From Bedellia somnulentella (taxonomy: Eukaryota > Arthropoda > Insecta > Lepidoptera > Bedelliidae): DNA of 64,000 nt. A program made the position numbers and the translations under genes. The stretch spans positions 19,070,182 to 19,134,181 of the forward strand of contig OY755171.1 in the NCBI GenBank assembly GCA_963576735.1. Reading direction: 5' to 3'. The notes below the pieces were generated by a model. That model was given only the letters and a program-made list of their open reading frames with translations. It searched no databases and was not told where the DNA came from. Below, piece by piece: positions 14,101-22,728 of this stretch. Within the stretch, counting starts at the first letter, position 1; each line of letters opens with the position of its first letter.

Positions 14101-17100
14101 CACGGGTAGAATTGGGGTAGTGTTATTCTAAGTTATTATAAATTAACTCCCTCGTTTTATCATATGATTCCAGTTAGAAATGGTAGCAATGGAACGCGCC
14201 CTAGATCTCAAGAAGCAGTTGGTCGTGGAATTCGAAGGCGAGCAAGGCGTGGACGAAGGAGGAGTTAGCAAGGAGTTCTTTCAACTCATCGTGGAAGAGA
14301 TCTTCAACCCTGATTATGGGATGTTCACGCAGCAGCCGGACTCGCATACTGTTTGGTAAGTGTTTACATTTGCACTACCTCATTTCTTTTGGTGGGTGTA
14401 CGTATGAGGTGACTAACGGTATTGGTGCTTTTAAGGTAATTTTGGGCGATGCGGTTGGCGACCCATCACCAACAACCTTTATTTCACCATCTTTTCCCCA
14501 CGCAACTTCTAAAAGTGACTGAGGAATTTCTAATTCCCTAGCTCTGGCTACCCCTTTAAGGGATTTTTTGCCGTGAGTTTATGTATGTACGTTTACACTT
14601 GTAACCGACGTAAGAAGTAAAAGTATCAAAGTCGTTAGTCTGCCAACACGCACTTGGTCAGCATGGAGGACTATGGCTAAATCACTCTATTTAGCGTAAC
14701 CGTGTGAGAATTGCCCCCCTGGAACTTTAACTTTGGTGAAAGATTTGCAAGGATCGTACGAAGTGGCAGTCGATTATCTCTGCCTATCCCAATGGGAACT
14801 AATGGGGTGATTATGTATGTAGTAAGATCTCTTTTGGCCTCGAAAGCTATTGTCATTATTCTATTGTCATTATTATAAACTTGTTAAGCGTTTGCGTAAC
14901 CAATGCACTCTATTTAGCGTTAGTATTAAAATAAAAACTTCAAGCTTCTAAGCCTTAAGTCTTTTATTGTCACTGTAAAACCAGCTTGCATTAAAACCAC
15001 TTTATCAAAATCTTTGTCTGTCAACTCGAATAACTAACTCTGTACTTATTTTATTACAGTATATGCTTTTGTTTGATTTCAGGTTCAACCCAACTTCGTT
15101 CGAAACGGAGGCCCAATTCACGCTTATCGGCATAGTTCTAGGCTTAGCTATTTATAATAATGTAATATTAGCTGTAAATTTCCCTATGGTAGTGTACAGG
15201 AAACTGATGGGCAAGAAAGGATCTTTTGAAGATTTAGCTGATTGGAATCTGGTAAGCGTTTTTGATGTAGAGATATCGTAAATTTTAAGGGGCATTCTAC
15301 ATTGTAAGGGGCGGTAGGGCCACTAATACTTCTGTATATACCTCCAATATTTTTGTCACTTAACTCAGAATTTTACCTAGACAGTGAATTCATGTCTCTT
15401 TGTATAGATACACTGTCACAGAAATGAGCTTTCTTTAACTATGCTCTTTTTATGTAACTCAGCCATGTTAATACATACATACATACATATACTCACGGCT
15501 ATAAATCCCTAGAAGGGGTAGCCAGAGCTAAGGAATTAGAAATTCCTCAGCCACGTTTGGAAAGTTGAGTGGGGAAAAGATGGTAAAATAAAGGTTGTTG
15601 GTGATGGATCTCCAACCGCATCGCACAAAAATCCCTTAAAAGCCCCAATACCGTTAGTTGACACTACACAGCAACCATGTTAATCTGTAGAGAAAAATGT
15701 CTCATTCATAGCGTCAAGAAATAAAAAAAATTATTGGTCTCCGTCTAAAAAAGTTGCTGATTAGCGCAATGGGAACTGATGACCTGAATATATAATATAT
15801 ATTCAGGTCATTAGTCAGAATATAATAATATTATTATTATTTATATTTATGTATTTTTTTAATAGTTGTAATGCTGATTTTGTATTGTTTATGTATGTGT
15901 ATCATCTGTATAACAATGAATACATACATGTTTTCTTTCTTTATATTCCTTATTACATACATACATACATATACTCACGGCTGTAAATCCCTAGAAGGAG
16001 TAGCCAGAGCTAAGGAATTAGAAATTCCTCAGCCACTTTTCGAAATTATAGTGGGGAAAAGATGGTAAATATAAAGGTTGTTGGTGATGGGTCTCCAACC
16101 GCATCGCCCAAAAATCCCTTAAAAGCCCCAATACCTTTAGTCGCCTCTTACGTACACCCACCGGAAGAAATGGGGTAGTGCTATTCTAAGCCGACACTAC
16201 ACAGCATATATTCCTTATTAATAATCAATTTTATGTTTCAGACGCTATACAACGGTCTAAAAGACATGCTCGACTACACCGGTGAAGATCTCGAGGAGGT
16301 GTACTACCAAACATTCAGGATACACTATCAAGACGTGTTCGGAAACTTGATATCACATGACTTGAGAGAAGATGGGGAAAATGTGTTTGTCACGCAGGAG
16401 AATAAGAGGGTACGTAGAATATTTTGTAAAATAAAACTGTTATATATGTATAGCAATGGAAACTTAACTAAAGCTAAAGAAATTAACAAATATGAAGGTA
16501 CAGTTAAAAGTAATTAGGTGTCACATATTGCAAATTGAATAGCTAAATTGTATAATTTGAATGTTTTTGTTCATGAAAACCTCATGTGGGGATTATTACT
16601 AATAATAAAGAATAAATAAAGGAAAGAAAAATTTCGACACAGGCGAAGGTAGGGAAAGCAAACACTACTTAAAAGTGTAAAAAGAAATAAAGGATAGAAG
16701 AATTTCGCGCTGGCAGCCATTGACACGGTAGCTCAATTGGCAGAGCGACGGGGGCGTATACCCGAGGTCGCGGGTTCGATTCCCACCTGTGTCGAAATTT
16801 TTCTTTCCTTTATTTATTCTTTATGTATTAGCTAAATTGTTGTAAAATATAATCAGGGAATTATTATTCACATTATGTATATAGAAATGTGAATTAAATT
16901 TAAAGGTTTTTTTTTGTGGGGAGAAATATATTTTAGCGACTTGATGGATCATCTATAGTTTATTTTTATAGCAATATGTAGTTGTAGCTTGTATGATGAG
17001 GGTCACCTGCGTGGTTACCGTGTCCTGAAGTCCTAGTTGTTAAAAACGTGTTGGACTATTCAGAGAAAACAGGGTTTAGTCGCCAAGTTTACGGTTGCCT

Positions 17101-18056
17101 GTATGTGTGAAAGGGCGTTCATATAAAATTTGAACCTGCTACTAAATATATCCTATAACTGGATACATGCTCAACTCATGTATATTTACTTGTTGATAAC
17201 AAATTGTCAGTCATATTATGTAAGATGACGTCTATAGCCTAGCTTGTAGGTTATTAACTTCTGCGACTGCAGATCCCAGGTTCGAATCCTGCTGGGTGCA
17301 CTTATATATATATAATATCATATTATGATGTATACGAATCTGTGTTTCTTGTGTGATTTGGTTTATAATTTTTATTAAGACAGTAAACATTTACAGGAAT
17401 TCGTAGAATCATACGCCGACTTTCTCCTAAACAAATCGGTAGAACGTCAATTCGGCGCCTTCCGCCGCGGCTTTGTGATGGTGACAGACGAGAGTCCGCT
17501 GGGCACGCTGTTCAGACCAGACGAGGTGGAAACACTCGTTTGTGGCAGCAAGGTAACATACAAACATACATACATACACACATACATACATATGACAGAC
17601 GAGAGTCCGCTGGGCTAACTTTTATGAAATAACATGAATCTAGCAGAATCTTACTCTATTATATAGTTCAACACAACATTCTATTTAAAGTTAACTAAAA
17701 TACATTTATCATTTCAGAACTTCGATTTCAACGAACTAGAGAAATCAACGGAATACGACGGTGGATACACATCGGAATCTCAGACCATCAAAGATTTCTG
17801 GAGCATCGTCCACAGTTTGGCTTTGGAAGATAAAAGAAAACTACTTCAATTCACCACTGGCTCAGACAGGGTCCCTGTAGGTGGACTGAGCCACCTGAAG
17901 CTAATTATCGCAAGAAATGGACCCGATAGTGATCGTCTACCAACAGCCCATACATGCTTTAATGTGCTGCTTTTACCGGAATATGAGAGCAAAGAAAAGC
18001 TTGAAGATAGACTTATGAAGGCAATTAGTTATTCGAAAGGATTCGGTATGCTGTAA
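2059..18056 (+). CDS. Ube3a: UBE3A (E6AP) HECT-type E3 ubiquitin ligase, 15 exons, 5' end outside window
   Basis: HECT E3 ligase that takes ubiquitin from an E2 onto a cysteine and passes it to substrates; UBE3A is nuclear and cytosolic in animals. I traced exons with GT-AG borders and consistent phase: 2059-2186, 2902-3041, 3531-3758, 5803-5918, 6097-6153, 6861-7077, 8250-8416, 10242-10404, 11464-11598, 12661-12863, 14174-14355, 15083-15251, 16242-16409, 17397-17552, 17718-18056. They total 2568 nt (855 residues plus stop); with the missing N-terminal AZUL half the protein is close to the usual 850-900. Diagnostic stretches are [34 protein letters not shown] and C-terminal KGFGML. The catalytic Cys (HTCFN) is codon 17955-17957. 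The third exon's acceptor and the two short linker exons are the least certain. Introns are packed with SINEs, mostly antisense to the gene. Confidence 0.95.
2378..2749 (-). mobile_element. SINE A copy 2 in UBE3A intron
   Basis: Full-length, with target duplication CAGGAATCTT at 2368-2377 and 2750-2759. The tRNA-like head is at the right end. Confidence 0.9.
3531..3758 (+). CDS. Ube3a: UBE3A exon, helical middle region
   Basis: It encodes a run resembling the UBE3A segment after AZUL ([13 protein letters not shown], then [10 protein letters not shown]). The open frame extends upstream, but only the AG at 3529-3530 gives the phase needed by the preceding exon; its pyrimidine tract is weak. 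The donor GTAAGT at 3759 is clear. Confidence 0.65.
3805..3870 (-). repeat. SINE A remnant
   Basis: Weak match to the GGGGCAGGC body of SINE A; strongly decayed. Confidence 0.35.
4031..4650. repeat. Tandem and fold-back tRNA-like element (family D)
   Basis: A 308-bp direct repeat (4031-4338 and from 4339). Each unit has the same AAGTAGTGTTTGCG start and a tRNA-like block on the minus strand. The second block is broken at about 4576 and joined to an inverted copy of its own end, making a hairpin to about 4640. Confidence 0.8.
4217..4287 (-). other. tRNA-like cloverleaf within family D
   Basis: Folds as acceptor, D, anticodon and T arms with box A and box B, followed by a TTTTT run. The five-base anticodon stem (TCGGG/CCCGA) encloses loop GCGTATA; the nominal anticodon would be GTA but U33 is replaced by C. 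Repeated with its flanks elsewhere in the window, so it is probably not a working tRNA gene. Confidence 0.6.
5270..5550 (-). repeat. SINE B copy
   Basis: TACA-repeat tail at left, body with GGTAGCCAGAGCTAAGG, head GGCGCTACACAGC at right. Confidence 0.85.
6255..6372 (-). repeat. SINE A, decayed partial copy
   Basis: Matches the GGCAGGC...TCAGCCATGTG segment with many changes. It abuts the younger copy at 6384. Confidence 0.65.
6384..6742 (+). mobile_element. SINE A copy 3, full length
   Basis: Head GACGTGATAGCTCAATGGG and B box GTTCGAATCCC. Target duplication ATGACTTAAGA at 6373-6383 and 6743-6753. Confidence 0.92.
7338..7580 (-). repeat. SINE B copy
   Basis: Body complete; the tail has lost most of its TACA repeats. 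Confidence 0.8.
7925..8172 (-). repeat. SINE B copy near UBE3A exon 8250
   Basis: Full body and head; ends about 80 bases before the 8250 acceptor. Confidence 0.85.
8250..8416 (+). CDS. Ube3a: UBE3A exon whose 3' part is tandemly triplicated
   Basis: It reads from [12 protein letters not shown] to [13 protein letters not shown] and matches the conserved region before the HECT domain. Acceptor TTTCAG and donor GTAAGT are good. The last 109 nt of the exon plus 40 nt of intron recur downstream at 8457 and 8606; those copies keep a donor but have no acceptor, so only the first copy is a full exon. Confidence 0.9.
8308..8740 (+). repeat. 149-bp tandem triplication of an exon end and its splice donor
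   Basis: Units start at 8308, 8457 and 8606. Each holds the last 109 nt of the UBE3A exon, GTAAGT and about 40 bp of intron. Units differ by about one substitution each, so the event is recent (or an assembly error). Confidence 0.9.
8795..9238 (-). mobile_element. SINE A copy 4 with extended tail
   Basis: Target duplication GTTAAAATTTAT at 8783-8794 and 9239-9250. The tail is a long imperfect ACATAA run. Confidence 0.88.
9322..9412 (+). repeat. LINE 3'-end repeat (CTGCCAACCCGCA type)
   Basis: GTCTGCCAACCCGCA, GTGGTGGACTA and GAGCCCCATGG mark a decayed LINE 3' end common in Lepidoptera. Related pieces occur at 13299-13380, 14633-14716 and 28245-28275. Confidence 0.5.
9420..9955. other. AT-rich UBE3A intron, no feature seen
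   Basis: No ORF, repeat family or splice-like exon recognised; A/T runs only. Confidence 0.5.
9958..10197 (-). repeat. SINE B copy upstream of UBE3A exon 10242
   Basis: Complete body with shortened head; ends 44 bases before the acceptor. Confidence 0.85.
10242..10404 (+). CDS. Ube3a: UBE3A GC-rich exon with proline run
   Basis: It starts [10 protein letters not shown] and runs through a GC-rich Gly/Ala segment to PPPPDPL. The acceptor follows a long C tract and the donor is GTGAGT. Phase is 0 in, 1 out. The last 60-odd bases are duplicated downstream as a possible cassette exon (10592-10651). A SINE B ends about 44 bases upstream of the acceptor. Confidence 0.9.
10347..10890 (+). repeat. 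About 245-bp diverged tandem repeat of exon end plus intron
   Basis: Units begin at about 10347, 10592 and 10842. Shared signs are the DHLYPLN coding block, TGTGAGTTA, an A-rich intron stretch ending CAAAACTCACAAAA, and TAATATAGCAGG before the next unit. The third unit has lost the donor. Confidence 0.75.
10592..10651 (+). other. Possible duplicated cassette exon of UBE3A
   Basis: A diverged copy of the end of the preceding exon reads [18 protein letters not shown] against [11 protein letters not shown] in the parent. It is flanked by AG and by the same GTGAGT donor. From the AG at 10590-10591 it is exactly 60 nt, enters and leaves in phase 1, and has no stop, so it could be spliced between the parent exon and exon 11464 without shifting frame. 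The acceptor lacks a pyrimidine tract, so use is uncertain. A third, more decayed copy lies near 10840-10890. Confidence 0.4.
10975..11040 (+). repeat. Family D tRNA-like fragment
   Basis: The 3' half with GGGTTCGATTCCCGC, GTGTCGAAATTTTTC and CCTTTAATAACATC. Confidence 0.6.
11175..11422 (-). mobile_element. SINE B copy upstream of UBE3A exon 11464
   Basis: Target duplication CATGAATCAACAT at 11162-11174 and 11423-11435; it ends 28 bases before the exon. Confidence 0.9.
11655..11905 (-). mobile_element. LINE C 3' end with TATG tail
   Basis: On the minus strand it encodes [19 protein letters not shown] and [16 protein letters not shown], the C-terminus of an endonuclease-RT protein. It runs into CCCAATGGGAACTAATGGCG and GTGAGTATATGTATG. 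The tail is the same as that of SINE B. Confidence 0.75.
11905..12655. other. UBE3A intron with an inverted copy of sequence at 16515-16890
   Basis: 12185-12280 is the reverse complement of the sequence around the family D insertion at 16552-16828. This gives an empty-site version of that insertion. Nothing else recognised. Confidence 0.6.
12661..12863 (+). CDS. Ube3a: UBE3A exon, start of HECT N-lobe; donor duplicated by a SINE
   Basis: It reads [20 protein letters not shown] and RIRMYSERR, highly conserved in UBE3A. The acceptor follows TTTCTCCTCAG. The donor GTAACTATA at 12864-12872 is also the target-site duplication of a SINE B copy, so the same nine bases recur at 13114-13122. Confidence 0.95.
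12873..13113 (-). mobile_element. SINE B inserted at a UBE3A splice donor
   Basis: Target duplication GTAACTATA at 12864-12872 and 13114-13122. The left copy is the functional donor immediately after the exon. The head is slightly shortened. Confidence 0.9.
13385..13632 (-). repeat. SINE B copy
   Basis: Full copy, tail TATATACATA at left, head CGATACTACACAGC at right. It lies inside a CTGCCAA-type LINE end (ATCGAGATCCTT flanks both sides). Confidence 0.85.
13924..14135 (-). mobile_element. SINE B copy upstream of UBE3A exon 14174
   Basis: Target duplication TTATAAATTAAC at 13912-13923 and 14136-14147; 26 bases before the exon. Confidence 0.9.
14174..17552 (+). CDS. Ube3a: UBE3A HECT-domain exons (four exons, 14174-17552)
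   Basis: Exons 14174-14355, 15083-15251, 16242-16409 and 17397-17552 encode the E2-binding N-lobe of [49 protein letters not shown] and [13 protein letters not shown]. Phases 0/2, 1/0, 0/0 and 0/0 are continuous. SINE B copies end 26 and 21 bases before the 14174 and 16242 acceptors. Confidence 0.95.
14378..14592 (+). repeat. SINE B, sense copy just after a UBE3A exon
   Basis: Begins about 22 bases after the donor at 14356; ends GTGAGTTTATGTATG. One of few copies sense to UBE3A. Confidence 0.85.
14748..14822 (+). repeat. LINE C 3' end fragment
   Basis: GATCGTACGAAGTGGCAG and CCCAATGGGAACTAATGG. Confidence 0.65.
15288..15473 (-). repeat. SINE A, old decayed copy
   Basis: Partial matches to the body (CACTGTCACA, AACTCAGCCATGT). 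The next SINE B is inserted in it. Confidence 0.55.
15474..15672 (-). mobile_element. SINE B copy nested in SINE A remnant
   Basis: Target duplication around CCATGTTAA before the tail and after CACAGCAA. The head region has an internal deletion. Confidence 0.8.
15956..16207 (-). mobile_element. SINE B copy upstream of UBE3A exon 16242
   Basis: Target duplication ATATTCCTTATTA at 15943-15955 and 16208-16220, 21 bases before the exon, so it lies in or next to the branch-point region. Confidence 0.9.
16552..16828 (+). mobile_element. Family D tRNA-like element with target duplication
   Basis: Flanked by TAGCTAAATTGT at 16540-16551 and 16829-16840. Contains the tRNA-like block 16722-16793 and inverted GAAAGAAAAATTTCGACAC arms. 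The uninterrupted homologue is at 12185-12280 (opposite strand). Confidence 0.85.
16850..17390 (+). other. UBE3A intron, mostly featureless; weak tRNA-like B box near 17280
   Basis: 17225-17300 has TAGCCTAGCTTGTAGG and GGTTCGAATCCTGC, resembling a decayed tRNA-derived SINE head. Nothing else recognised. Confidence 0.35.
17718..18056 (+). CDS. Ube3a: UBE3A last exon with catalytic cysteine and C-terminus
   Basis: The HECT C-lobe reads [17 protein letters not shown], then [16 protein letters not shown] with the thioester Cys, and ends YSKGFGML and TAA. The conserved -4 Phe and final residues needed for HECT activity are present. An AATAAA lies at 18126-18131. Confidence 0.97.
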   Translation, partial: NFDFNELEKSTEYDGGYTSESQTIKDFWSIVHSLALEDKRKLLQFTTGSDRVPVGGLSHLKLIIARNGPDSDRLPTAHTCFNVLLLPEYESKEKLEDRLMKAISYSKGFGML

Positions 18057-18125
18057 AGGTGTTGGCCGAGTAGCCATCGAACAAATGATATTTGATCTAT
18101 TGTTGGACAACTTTGTAACATTATG

Positions 18126-18131
18126 AATAAA
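18126..18131 (+). terminator. Polyadenylation signal of UBE3A
   Basis: AATAAA lies 70 bases after the UBE3A stop, followed by a GT/T-rich stretch. Confidence 0.7.
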
Positions 18132-18189
18132 GGTTTGTTTTATTTATCAATGCGTTTTTTTAACACTGATGTTTCATGAATTTGTAGAT

Positions 18190-18441
18190 ACATACATACA
18201 TACATATACTCACGACTATAAATCCCTTAACGGGGTAGCCAGAGCTTTGGAATGATAAATTCCTCAACCACTTTTGGAAGTTGATTGGGAAAAAGATGAT
18301 AATAATGAAAGTTTTTGGTGACAGGTCTCCAACCACATCACCCAAAAATCTCTTAAAAAGCCCCTATACCCTTAGTCGCCTCTTACGATCACCCACGGGT
18401 AGAAATGGAGTAGTGTTATTCTAAGCCGACACTACACGGCA
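18190..18441 (-). mobile_element. SINE B copy just downstream of UBE3A
   Basis: Target duplication AATTTGTAGAT at 18179-18189 and 18442-18452, about 50 bases past the polyadenylation signal. Confidence 0.9.
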
Positions 18442-18676
18442 AATTTGTAGATTAATATCACATATTGTTTTTTTTTTCTCGTGGCCCTACTCGATGACAT
18501 ATCGATAGGTCAACAAGTAAATCCATGAGGAATGAATCAAATTAAAGGGATAGTGTGAGGAAACATATAATTTAGTACTAATATTTTAGTCAGTGAACTA
18601 CTAGGGTAGTATAGTTTTATGGAGTTCTAGGAAAATCCAATCTCAGCTTTAACGTTTACGCCGTAAATATTCTCAA

Positions 18677-20577
18677 ATTGAAACAACTTTTGATTTTCGG
18701 ATATTTTAATCGCGTATTATTACATTATTTTTAAAGCCCGACGTTTCGAAAACTTTTCAGTTATCATGGTCACGGGAAGACTGAGGTGTTATTTGTCATT
18801 ATACAGTACTATAAAATTATTAATACTAACTACCTTCACAAAATTTTAAGTTACATTTGCGTTTAATATTTGCTATGTACAAAAAGAGCTAATGTTATCT
18901 GGAGTCTTGCTAGTGTTCTTCCCTCGCTTAGTTGTGCTAATGATCGGGTTCCAAGCAGGTGGTAATTGCCAACCATCATCTCTATTGAAGTTTGGATGTT
19001 TCTTTATTTCAATAGACTCGCGTATCATTCTAGGTATCAATCGATTCTCTTTTGCTAGAATTGTAGGTTTGTCAAAACGCATGTGGTGGTTTGGCTTATC
19101 GAAGGTGTGTTCACACAAAGCAGATCTTCCAGGACGCCTATTCTTCATATCAGCAATTTGTTCTCTAACGCGAGTTGCTACACTACGCTTTGTTTGGCCG
19201 ATATGTATGAAAGACCACACTCACAGTCTAGTTTATAAACGCCTGCATCTTGTAAAGGGATCTGACATTTGATAGGTCTTAGAAACTGACTTATCTTTTG
19301 GTGCGGCTTGAAGTAGGTCTTAATGGAAGCACGCTGTAACACAGTACTAATTTTGTCTGTTACACCCTTTATAAAAGGTAGAGTTGCAGGGAGTCTTTCA
19401 ACAGTAGGTGGTTTATCGGAGGAGCGGTGACGTTGGCGGGGCAATTTCAGCTTGTTGTTGTGAAGAACTTGTTTCACATGACTGAGCTCTCCAGCAAGAT
19501 GGTGTTCGTCACAAAGATGTTTGGCTCTCTGAAACAAAGTTTTACCAACAGTAGCTAACTGAGATGGATGGTGGTGTGAGTCACCATTGAGGTACCTATC
19601 AGTGTGGGTGGGTTTCCTATAAACTGTGTGACTAATTGAGTTATCAGAATTCCTTATCAAGAGGACATCTAGAAAGGCTAAACTATTATTAGTCTCTAAT
19701 TCCATTGTAAATTGGATCTTAGGGTTAATGGAATTAAGATGGTCTAAGAATGCAGAGACTATGGTTTTGGGTAGGATTGCAAAAGTATCATCTACGTACC
19801 TCTTATAAACCTTTGGAGTGACAGGGAAGGATTTTAGTGCAATCTCCTCCAATCGTTCCATGAATATATCGGCTACAATAGGAGAGACTGGGGATCCCAT
19901 TGCCACACCATCAGTCTGGATATAGAATTCCTTATCCCAAAGTAAGTAGCCAGTTGTAAGGCAGTGCTTAAGTAATTCTGCATATTCTAAAGGTATGTCA
20001 GCATTTGTTAACCTTTCTGTGACAACTTCAACTTGTCTTGTATTGGTAAACTGGTGTAAAGAGACTGAACATCAAAGCTGACCATAATGTCCTCATCACT
20101 AAGACTTAAGTTCTTGATGTCATTAATGAATTGATAGGAATTCTTCACAAAGGCTTCAGTTTTTCCTCTAAGTGGTGATAGTATCTTTGCCACATGTTTT
20201 GCCAATTTGTATGTTGGTGTGTCAATTTGGCTTACTATTGGACGAAGCGGGTGGTCAACTTTGTGAATTTTGGGTAACCCATACAGTTTTGGAGGTTTCA
20301 CACACGATGGTAATAAGGCTTTCGAGTCTAACGTTAGGGTATCACTATGTCTTTTTATTAAATCAGATGTTTGTTTGAGTATTTTAGTCGTGGGATCTCG
20401 TTTGACTTTTTGGTAGGTTGAGTCATCTGACAATAATTGTGATACTTTGTTCTTATATTCAGACGTATCCATAACTACTGTTGAATTACCTTTATCCGCG
20501 CGTAGAACTACTATGTCTTCATTAGATTTTAAATTTTTAAGGGCAGATCTTTGAGAAAATCAAAAGTTGTTTCAATT
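18677..20577 (-). mobile_element. Penelope-like retroelement (RT + GIY-YIG), defective
   Basis: Minus-strand parts in order: 20472-20008 (LYGLPKIHKVDHPLRPIVSQ, DIMVSFDVQSLYTSLP), 19906-19178 (MAMGSPVSPIVADIFM, YVDDTFAI, FLDVLLIR), then 19220-18873 with GQTKRSVATRVREQIADMKN of a GIY-YIG nuclease. RT followed by GIY-YIG defines Penelope-like elements. It is broken by a frameshift/stop near 20010-19910 and another near 19200-19180. A 21-bp inverted repeat (AATCAAAAGTTGTTTCAAT on one side) bounds it at 18677-18697 and 20557-20577. Confidence 0.9.
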
Positions 20578-20715
20578 ATAATGTGCAATCGTGAAAATCT
20601 TAGAAAATACTAAATATTCTCAAAGTAGTGTTAGTGGTACTTTACTTTACCTTAGGAAGGATGGGAAAAGATTATCGGAATAAGTTGGTCATGTACGGAT
20701 AGGGTTCAAATAAAA

Positions 20716-21142
20716 GGCTTATTCCGTTTATCCACCCTAAAAAATCCTCCCTAAGGCGGATATTCGGAAACGCGTGTCCGTCTATCCACCCTGAACGGGG
20801 TGGATATTCGGAATGCATATAATATGGTTCTTCCGATTTTTTACCCCAAGTACAGTAATTTACAGAAACATACACAACACAAAATGGGTCCAAGGAACAT
20901 CGTGAACATTAAAATACTTAAGATAAACATACCTACTTTCTTACTTACAGTTTGAATAAAAATATCTTACAAACTTAGGGTCTTTTTTCTGTAAATGACT
21001 GTACGTAGGCAGGGTAGAAAATCGGAAGAACCATATTATATGCATTCCGGATATCCACCCCGTTCAGGGTGGATAGACGGACACGCGTTTCCGAATATCC
21101 GCCTTAGGGAGGATTTTTTAGGGTGGATAAACGGAATAAGCC
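20716..21142. mobile_element. Long-arm fold-back MITE (hAT-like duplication)
   Basis: Inverted arms of about 150 bp (20716-20870 and 20988-21142) begin GGCTTATTCCG. Flanking direct repeat AAATAAAA at 20708-20715 and 21143-21150. Both arms give the same spurious peptide (WIDGHAFPNIRLREDF). Confidence 0.88.
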
Positions 21143-21651
21143 AAATAAAATACAAAGCTTACGAATATAATAATTTATTGAATATACTCTGATTTACCTT
21201 ATAAACTGTATCACATCTAGAACTAATTAATCAAAGGTTTTAAGCCATATTTCAATGACATGCAAATATATAGTTTGTATATTGGGTTATCCTACCAGAT
21301 TCTTCTACATCAACCAGCCAGTTCCTTTGATTTTTAAATATCCAAGTGATATAAGTATACAAGCAAATCTACCGTCTACAGTTGTATTGTATATTATAGA
21401 AGGATCAATTAGAAATCTCAAGCATTATTATCGAGTGGTGTGTATGTAGTAAAGTTTTTGCGTTAGCACCATAAATACTATTAATGTTGAACCACTGCGA
21501 TAGTGAAATTTTCTTCTCACTTTCCGTATAACATTGGGAAACTTGGTATATAGACATACAATTTCAATTTTCTTGAAAATTACATAAAGCAGGAAGTTGA
21601 CGTCTATTTCAAGTGTAAGTGTAAAAAGGGACTGATTTTTACTACTTAAAA

Positions 21652-21714
21652 ATGACAGAAAAAGATTTACAGTCTTTTAATCTGACTGCTACTCGTATTG
21701 GGTGTACTGTAAGA
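21652..21714 (+). other. Possible first coding exon of a small unidentified gene
   Basis: ATG in good context (AAAAATGAC) opens 21 codons, MTEKDLQSFNLTATRIGCTV plus Arg, ending exactly at GTAAGT. If joined to the TCTTCAG acceptor near 22024 it reads only nine more residues to a stop. No family recognised; it could be chance or the start of an unspotted gene. Confidence 0.25.
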
Positions 21715-21811
21715 GTAAGTAAATATTAGGAATGAACTAAAATTTAAACGTTTTAATAAATAAATTAGGTATAGTTAAAAAAATATTTATAACACAGCAA
21801 AAACAGCCCCC

Positions 21812-21935
21812 TAGCATGAGGCGTGTGAGAGCGAGTATGTCATGTGAGAAGTGAGATACTGACAGATTTTGTATGAGCAATCTGTCAGTTTCTCACTTCT
21901 CATGTGTCAAACGCGCTCTCACAAGCCTCATGCTA
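21812..21935. repeat. Long imperfect hairpin
   Basis: Arms starting TAGCATGAGGC and ending GCCTCATGCTA; the inner stem CTGACAGATT pairs with AATCTGTCAG around a 10-base loop. Either a small MITE or a transcribed stem-loop. Confidence 0.7.
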
Positions 21936-22304
21936 CCAGTGCAGGTATCAAATTAATTAAAAATCAATTTTAAGTCTACTTCTAAAACGGAGTATTCTGA
22001 AAATACATAAAGTTTTCTCTTCAGGTTATATTTTCAACAGGTTATAAGGCCTGACGCAAACGTGTCGTCAACATACCAAGTAATTGATTAATGATGAATA
22101 GGGAGAAGTTATTAGATATTGGCTTTTGTCAGCCTACCTCCGATTTCTGCAAGCAATAAAATATTCGCAATTCTTATGATTTAAAGATGTAAACAACATA
22201 AAAACACTGATTCTATTTCTTTGTTAAAATACAAGGCTTTTTAATACAGGGACTTTAAAAAATATACACATCATATTGTGGGTTTCTAAAAACTAAATAC
22301 CTAA

Positions 22305-22522
22305 GGGCCAGTTTTTTGATCCGTGGTTAACTCAACCATTTGTTAAATATCGTAACTATTAGTTACATATCAGCAAAATGCATTTTTTGACCCGTGGTTA
22401 GAGTAACTAATGGTCAAATATAGAACCAAAATGGATTTACGATTTAACTACTGGTTAGTCATTTAACTATAGTTAATGTAACAAATGGTTATATTTTTAA
22501 CCACGGATCAAAAAACTGGCCC
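22305..22522. mobile_element. Harbinger-type MITE, 218 bp
   Basis: Inverted ends GGGCCAGTTTTTTGATCC with target TAA duplicated at 22302-22304 and 22523-22525. A 3-bp TWA duplication fits PIF/Harbinger. Confidence 0.85.
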
Positions 22523-22728
22523 TAAGACAGCCAAGACAAACCATCAGTAAGCAGATTGCGAGTTTCAATTGAAATTTCATTTTCTATCAGACTGATCGAT
22601 ATCCATACATCAGAGTGAGAACAATACATATTTGTGTCTCTTTTACTCCTTAGCACTACTTTACTGCGGCGTAAATTAAACAATTCGATAAAACTGGCAA
22701 TCCGCCCACTGGTCACAGACAAACGCTT

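Noticed and set aside
20672..21192. Conserved peptide seen on both strands
   Set aside because: Both ORFs lie in the inverted arms of the fold-back MITE, so the similarity is structural, not coding.
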